Shown one piece after another: positions 59,857-64,000 of a DNA stretch of 64,000 nt (its first letter is position 1; each line of letters starts with the position of its first letter). The notes beneath the pieces were generated by a model. The model ran no database searches and was not told the DNA's origin. It saw only the letters and a program-made list of their open reading frames with translations. This DNA is from Cryptomeria japonica (taxonomy: Eukaryota; Streptophyta; Pinopsida; Cupressales; Cupressaceae). A program made the position numbers and the translations under genes. The stretch covers positions 474,230,573 through 474,294,572 of the forward strand of contig NC_081409.1 in the NCBI RefSeq assembly GCF_030272615.1, given 5' to 3'.

Positions 59857-60183
59857 TCACCTCTTGGGTATGACAGGTTCTAGCCGTCCATTGTTGTTCA
59901 GGCCTAAGCCACTGCAGCCATCATATCCTTTCTTCTGCAGCATAGTAAATCCTTTGCCATATCGTTCCACTGGCAATCTGACAGGTGGGGTCTCAATTGG
60001 ATCTTTATAAATCCAATCTATGACATCGTCATCTACAGTTTCCTTGTCAAGTTCTCCCCATCTTGTAAATGTAGTAGGAGGCTGATATTGAATAATGACC
60101 TTAGGTTCCTTTTGCAATAAATGCGGTTTGCCATATGATTTTGGAGATATTGGCAAATTCCCGATGAGGAATGTCTGATCCAT
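59857..60183 (-). pseudogene. Tat B G-patch domain
   Basis: A 108-codon frame between protease and reverse transcriptase. Its end reads RYGKGFTMLQKKGYDGCSG then LGLNNNGRLEPV, the glycine spacing of a G-patch, a short RNA-binding or helicase-activating motif. It lies in the same frame as the protease region, separated by a TGA (60193-60195), and continues into the reverse transcriptase frame after another TGA (59857-59859). A G-patch beside protease is also known from betaretroviruses. Confidence 0.8.
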
Positions 60184-60192
60184 TGAATATTC

Positions 60193-61422
60193 TCAACACC
60201 CTTGGTCTTGTATCTTCAATTTACCTTTGACAGCCTCTAACAATTGATTGGGATCCACATAGCTATTGGATTTGGCCTCTCTATTGATTGGGACCTGCCA
60301 CTGAGGGGTATCCTTTAGAGTAGCACAAAATTGAAATGGATTAGGATCTCCAAGAATTGTTATCTCAGTTCCATTGTAAGGATATTTTAGACATTGATGA
60401 TAGGTGGATGGAACTGCTTTCATTGCATGAATCCATGGACGGCCAAGGATCATATTATAAGGGAGATCAAGGTCGAGGACTTGCAGGAAAGTGTTTTCTG
60501 TCACTGGACCAACTCTGATAGGCAATGTAATTATCCCTTTGGATGGGCGCTCAGCATCATCATATGCTTTGATTGTTATTCTTTTAGAAGCATCAATGTC
60601 ATTTTCTATATACCCAAGGCCAATAACCACTCTCAAAGTACAAATATTAAGACCTGCTCCGCCATCTACCAAGACTCGTCGGATTTTGCAGTTATGAACA
60701 AAGACTTCAAGGTGTAAAGGATCATTGTGAGGGAGCTTGTCGGGTGAGATATCATTGTCAGAAAATGCGACATTTTGGGAAACGGCTAAATGTCCAATCC
60801 GGGCTTGAAACTGGTCAACATCAATATCTGTTGGAATAGTGGACTCAACTAAGGCTTTATCTAGGACTGCACGATGCATGGGAGACATTTTCAACAACTC
60901 TAGAATGGATATTTGTGCAGGTGTTTTTCCTAGATGATCCAAAAGATTATACTGACTTGCAGGAGTTGGTCTGGGGGGAGCTGCAGGAGCTCCTTTCAAG
61001 ACTATTTTGGATTGACGAGTGGTGACCGCATAAGAAGGATCTTGTCCATTTATTCTCAAGGTGGATACATACTCATTTGACGCATGAAAACAATTAATAA
61101 CATTGTGATAACCGGTATTTGCATAATTGGCCGTTTGAGCAGAGGTGGAAGAAGATGCTTTACCCTTGTCATGGTCAAGCAAAGGAGTTTTGAAAATGGT
61201 ATGATCAGTGTTGGAGGTCGGATGGGGTGGATCTACCTCAATTACTCCTTGCTCTAATAAATCTTGAATCATATGTTTCAATTGGAAACATGAAGCAGTT
61301 TTATGTCCTTTGGACCGATGATACTCACAGTATACATTATCATTCCACCAATGCGGCTTTACCGCTGGTTCTGCCTTAATATCTAGTAGCTTGATAAATT
61401 TCGCTTGTATTAATTGCTTCAT
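60193..61422 (-). pseudogene. Tat B gag end, zinc knuckle and protease
   Basis: 409 codons open. A knuckle-like motif (CEYHRSKGHKTASC) lies near 61330. Then comes a variable linker, and the protease (about 60690-60390): RRVLVDGGAGLNICTLRV, then ITLPIRVGPVTENTFLQV and MILGRPWIHAMKAVPS. The active site reads DGG where aspartic proteases usually have DSG or DTG, which may mean loss of function or a lineage variant. The frame joins gag through one TAG at 61456. Confidence 0.9.
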
Positions 61423-61455
61423 TACTGATTCTATAGGCTCTCCTAATGGCGTAAA

Positions 61456-64000
61456 CTATCGAGGAGGCCCATCCCGCGATCGGAAGGGTTTGCGTTGTTG
61501 ATTTTGTTGTTGGCCTTGTTGATTATATTGTTGAGTATGCTGTTGTTGAGCATGTTGTTGATATTGCGGCTGTTGAGCATGTTGTTGATATTGCGATTGT
61601 TGAGTAACATTGCTCATTGGTGCTTGATTTTGTTCCATAGTTGACATGTTAGGAACACTCAATTTCTTGATTGTGAATGGGGGTTGATTTGCATTCACCG
61701 CTCTCGCATCAACAACACCATCATTAGTGACATTCTTGTTCTTATACCAAAATCTATTTCTGTCCCCTGAATAATTGGTATTGTCATTGTCTTTATTGAG
61801 CTTGATAATTCCTTTAGCTACCAGAGCTGTTTCAATGCTCATTCCCTTCTTAATAAGTTTCTCTATAGTACTGGGACTTTTCAACTTTAGCTCATACATC
61901 ATTTCTGGGACCAAATTCTGGATAAATAGATTCACTTGTTGTTCTTCGGGTATATCAAGAGAAGAACGACTATACAAGCTTCGCCATCGTTGCAAGAAAG
62001 TCACTAATGATTCACCTTGCTTTTGCTTGGTGTTGCATAAATCTGACATGGTCACATCACTGTCGATGTTGAACGCAAAATGAGATAAAAAATTTTGAGC
62101 CAATTCAGACCAAGTCTTTATATTTCCTGGCAAATGTGAATACCAATCCATAGCTTGTCCCGTGAGACTTCATGCAAATAATCGCATTAAATTTGTCTCC
62201 TCATAGCTCACTTCCGTACATGCCACGAAAAATGCTCTAATGTGATCTTTTGGATTGCCATTCCCTTTATATTTCTCAAAATTAGGTGCCTCAAAATGCT
62301 TAGGGAATGGAGGCATGTATACACTCTTGTCAAATGGATTAGGACATAAATCTTGATCTGTATACAACTTCTTTGTTCCTTTAGTTTCTAATGCGTCAAC
62401 TTTTCGTTGCAACTTCTCAAGTTGTTGCGCAATTGTATCAGAATTTAGAGGTCCATCATTAATCCCAGTTGGTATCCTTTGTCGATACATCGCATTTTCG
62501 ATTGGTTGTTGATACTCTGGAATGGCCGTTTGTGGTGTTTCCGGCATATAACGTTCTTGATACATCGCTTGTTGCTGCGGTTGTGCTATGCCTTGATATT
62601 GACCTTGTTGTTGTGCTTCTTGGAGCCTAGGTTGATATTGCAATTGAGTAGGTTGTTGATATTGCACAGGCGCCAATTGTGGTTGTAAAGTAAGATGGCT
62701 TGCTTGTCTTGGCACATATTGTGGCACATGTTGGTGTTGAGGCTGACGGGTCGGAACTTGTTGACTTTGTGCCAATTGTCATCGTGGTGTATATCCCATC
62801 ATTTGTAAAAAACTTTGTTTAGGCGCTTTTCATTGCTTCTCCTTAGGATGGGGTATAGCACTTGCATTAACTTGCTGTGTTGCTTGTCCAATCCATTATG
62901 ATGGTTGCAAGTTTGCATTAACTTGTAATGGTGTTGAAGGCACTGCAACTTGTTGTGGAACGTGAAATTGTTGTTGTTGCACATTGCTTGTTTGCACATT
63001 TGATTGTACCTTTTGTATATTACTCAATTGTTGCAACAATTGTTGTTGGTGCAAACCACTATCTGTAGCTCTTTGTGTTGCCATTATTGAAGGATTTGTC
63101 ACAATAGTATTCGGCAAAGATATTGAACTTAACGGAACATAAGAACTTTGTTGCATCGTGGAATTATTTTGGACATTGGTGACATTAGGCATTCCAGTTG
63201 TGAAGCTTTCCTGCATCTTAGATTTTGATCCCACTTTATGCATGTAAGGAACCACTTCTTGTTGAGGGACAACTGTGAATACTTGTGTGCTCTTCATTTG
63301 ATCTTGCGTCATAGGTGTTGTGTTGAATAGTGGATTATTTATCATTTCAAATGGTGACTTTTGGGGAATAGTCACTGTCAATGCCTTTGAAGCACGTTTA
63401 CTCATCAAGGTAGGTTGAGTTGCTTGTTGTGCACCTTCTTCATTTGGATGCAGGGAAAAACTTAACAACTCACCACCTTGTTGTTCTTGCACATTGATTT
63501 GGTCACTTGAAGATGTCACATTACTCATCATGTTAAGATACTTTTGTGGAAACATCTTAAAGACTTTGTTCAAGAACTTATCCATCTTTTTTGTTATCTT
63601 CGGATCTTGAAGGAACATGTCAACATCGTTAGAAGTATCGGAATCGGATGAGGAATCTGGTTGGACATTTGGATTCGTTTCTTGGTGAAAGCCTTGATCT
63701 GAACCAAATCCTTGTGAGAGGGTTGGTTCTTCATATAATGTTTGATTTTGAATGTCATGTTGTAGGTGTGGTTGATTGAAATTGAAAGGCGCACTTCCTC
63801 TTGGAGTTGGTGGAACACTCCCATGTCCTGGTTTCATAGGTACAAATACTGGTTCATATAATGGAGGTGGCCCAAGTTGAACCATTCCATATGGTGGTAG
63901 AGATGTGTTTGAGGAACCTTCAATTTGTACTGTTTGACTGGTTTGAAACTGCGAATTTGCTATGTCATCCATGGGTTGATACATTGGTTCGCCCATCTTT
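61456..64000 (-). pseudogene. Tat B gag, N-terminus outside the window
   Basis: One reading frame runs from the window edge to 61456, interrupted by TAA (62896), TGA (62830), TGA (62779) and TGA (62170). The first 366 codons are Pro-, Ser- and Gln-rich, low in known motifs. A Gln-rich stretch (about 62775-62560) leads to the retrotransposon gag domain (about 62350-61800; PKHFEAPNFEKYKGNGNPKD, GQAMDWYSHLPGNIKTW, FLQRWRSLYSRSSLDIPEE). A Gln/His repeat tail (QYQQHAQQPQYQQHAQQ) follows near 61600. The initiator Met and 5' LTR lie to the right of the window. Confidence 0.9.

Larger units (their letters stand above)
51397..64000 (-). mobile_element. Tat B: Ty3/gypsy Tat-lineage element, partial
   Basis: At least 12.6 kb on the minus strand, running off the right edge. 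Order: gag, zinc knuckle, protease, G-patch, reverse transcriptase, RNase H, archaeal-type RNase H, integrase, long 3' region with repeats, and a PMD gene on the opposite strand. The second RNase H is the mark of the Tat lineage, and no chromodomain follows integrase. No 3' LTR is visible: the element ends at 51397 next to 'tgcccctctttgag', which on the element strand is a purine-rich run ending GAGGGGCA. The 5' LTR, if present, is outside the window. Confidence 0.85.

Overview
The window is a stretch of plant nuclear DNA made almost entirely of LTR retrotransposons. All are degraded and many are nested inside one another. The plant signature is clear: Ty1/copia elements with initiator-Met-tRNA primer sites, a Ty3/gypsy chromovirus with a chromodomain, Ty3/gypsy Tat-lineage elements with a second, archaeal-type RNase H, and plant mobile domain (PMD) genes. 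The density and age of the nested elements suggest a large seed-plant genome, perhaps a gymnosperm, but the sequence does not prove the species. I see no intact host gene, tRNA, rRNA or CRISPR array.

Layout. (1) Positions 1-5240: remnant of a PMD gene on the minus strand (about 768-2628, copy C), a degenerate tandem repeat array (2742-3850) and unassigned DNA with an exact 45-bp duplication. (2) Positions 5650-8787: 3' end of a plus-strand Tat element (Tat A), holding the end of its second RNase H, its integrase and its 3' untranslated region. (3) Positions 8788-39505: a 30.7-kb block of copia DNA flanked on both sides by the 5-bp duplication CAAAC. Its outer LTRs (L1, L5) belong to one element, E1. 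E1 is split by a second copia unit, E2 (11247 to about 34980), in which internal regions and single LTRs alternate (L2-b2-L3-b3-L4-b4). Internal region b2 is itself split by a 7.9-kb chromovirus (13494-21423, duplication CCTAT). (4) Positions 39506-42100: the rest of Tat A, with a PMD gene antisense to its pol (copy A), cut by a solo LTR (40372-41494). (5) Positions 42100-47430: a second solo LTR (42761-43801, duplication CCTTT) inside one arm of an inverted repeat, then unassigned DNA. (6) Positions 47433-51396: a copia element, E6, cut off inside its integrase. (7) Positions 51397-64000: a large minus-strand Tat element (Tat B) that runs off the window. It has gag, zinc knuckle, protease, G-patch, reverse transcriptase, two RNases H and integrase, then a long 3' region with a plus-strand PMD gene (52239-54037, copy B).

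Main message. In both Tat A and Tat B a PMD gene lies downstream of integrase on the opposite strand, at nearly the same distance (about 1.9 and 1.8 kb), once the copia block is removed from Tat A. The third PMD copy (C) probably belongs to another such element whose pol lies left of the window. The PMD protein has a PMD domain, a very acidic stretch, a coiled coil and a Ser/Arg-rich tail. None of the three copies is intact. Almost every coding region carries stop codons, and several catalytic residues are lost, so the window reads as a record of nested insertion, LTR-LTR recombination and decay.
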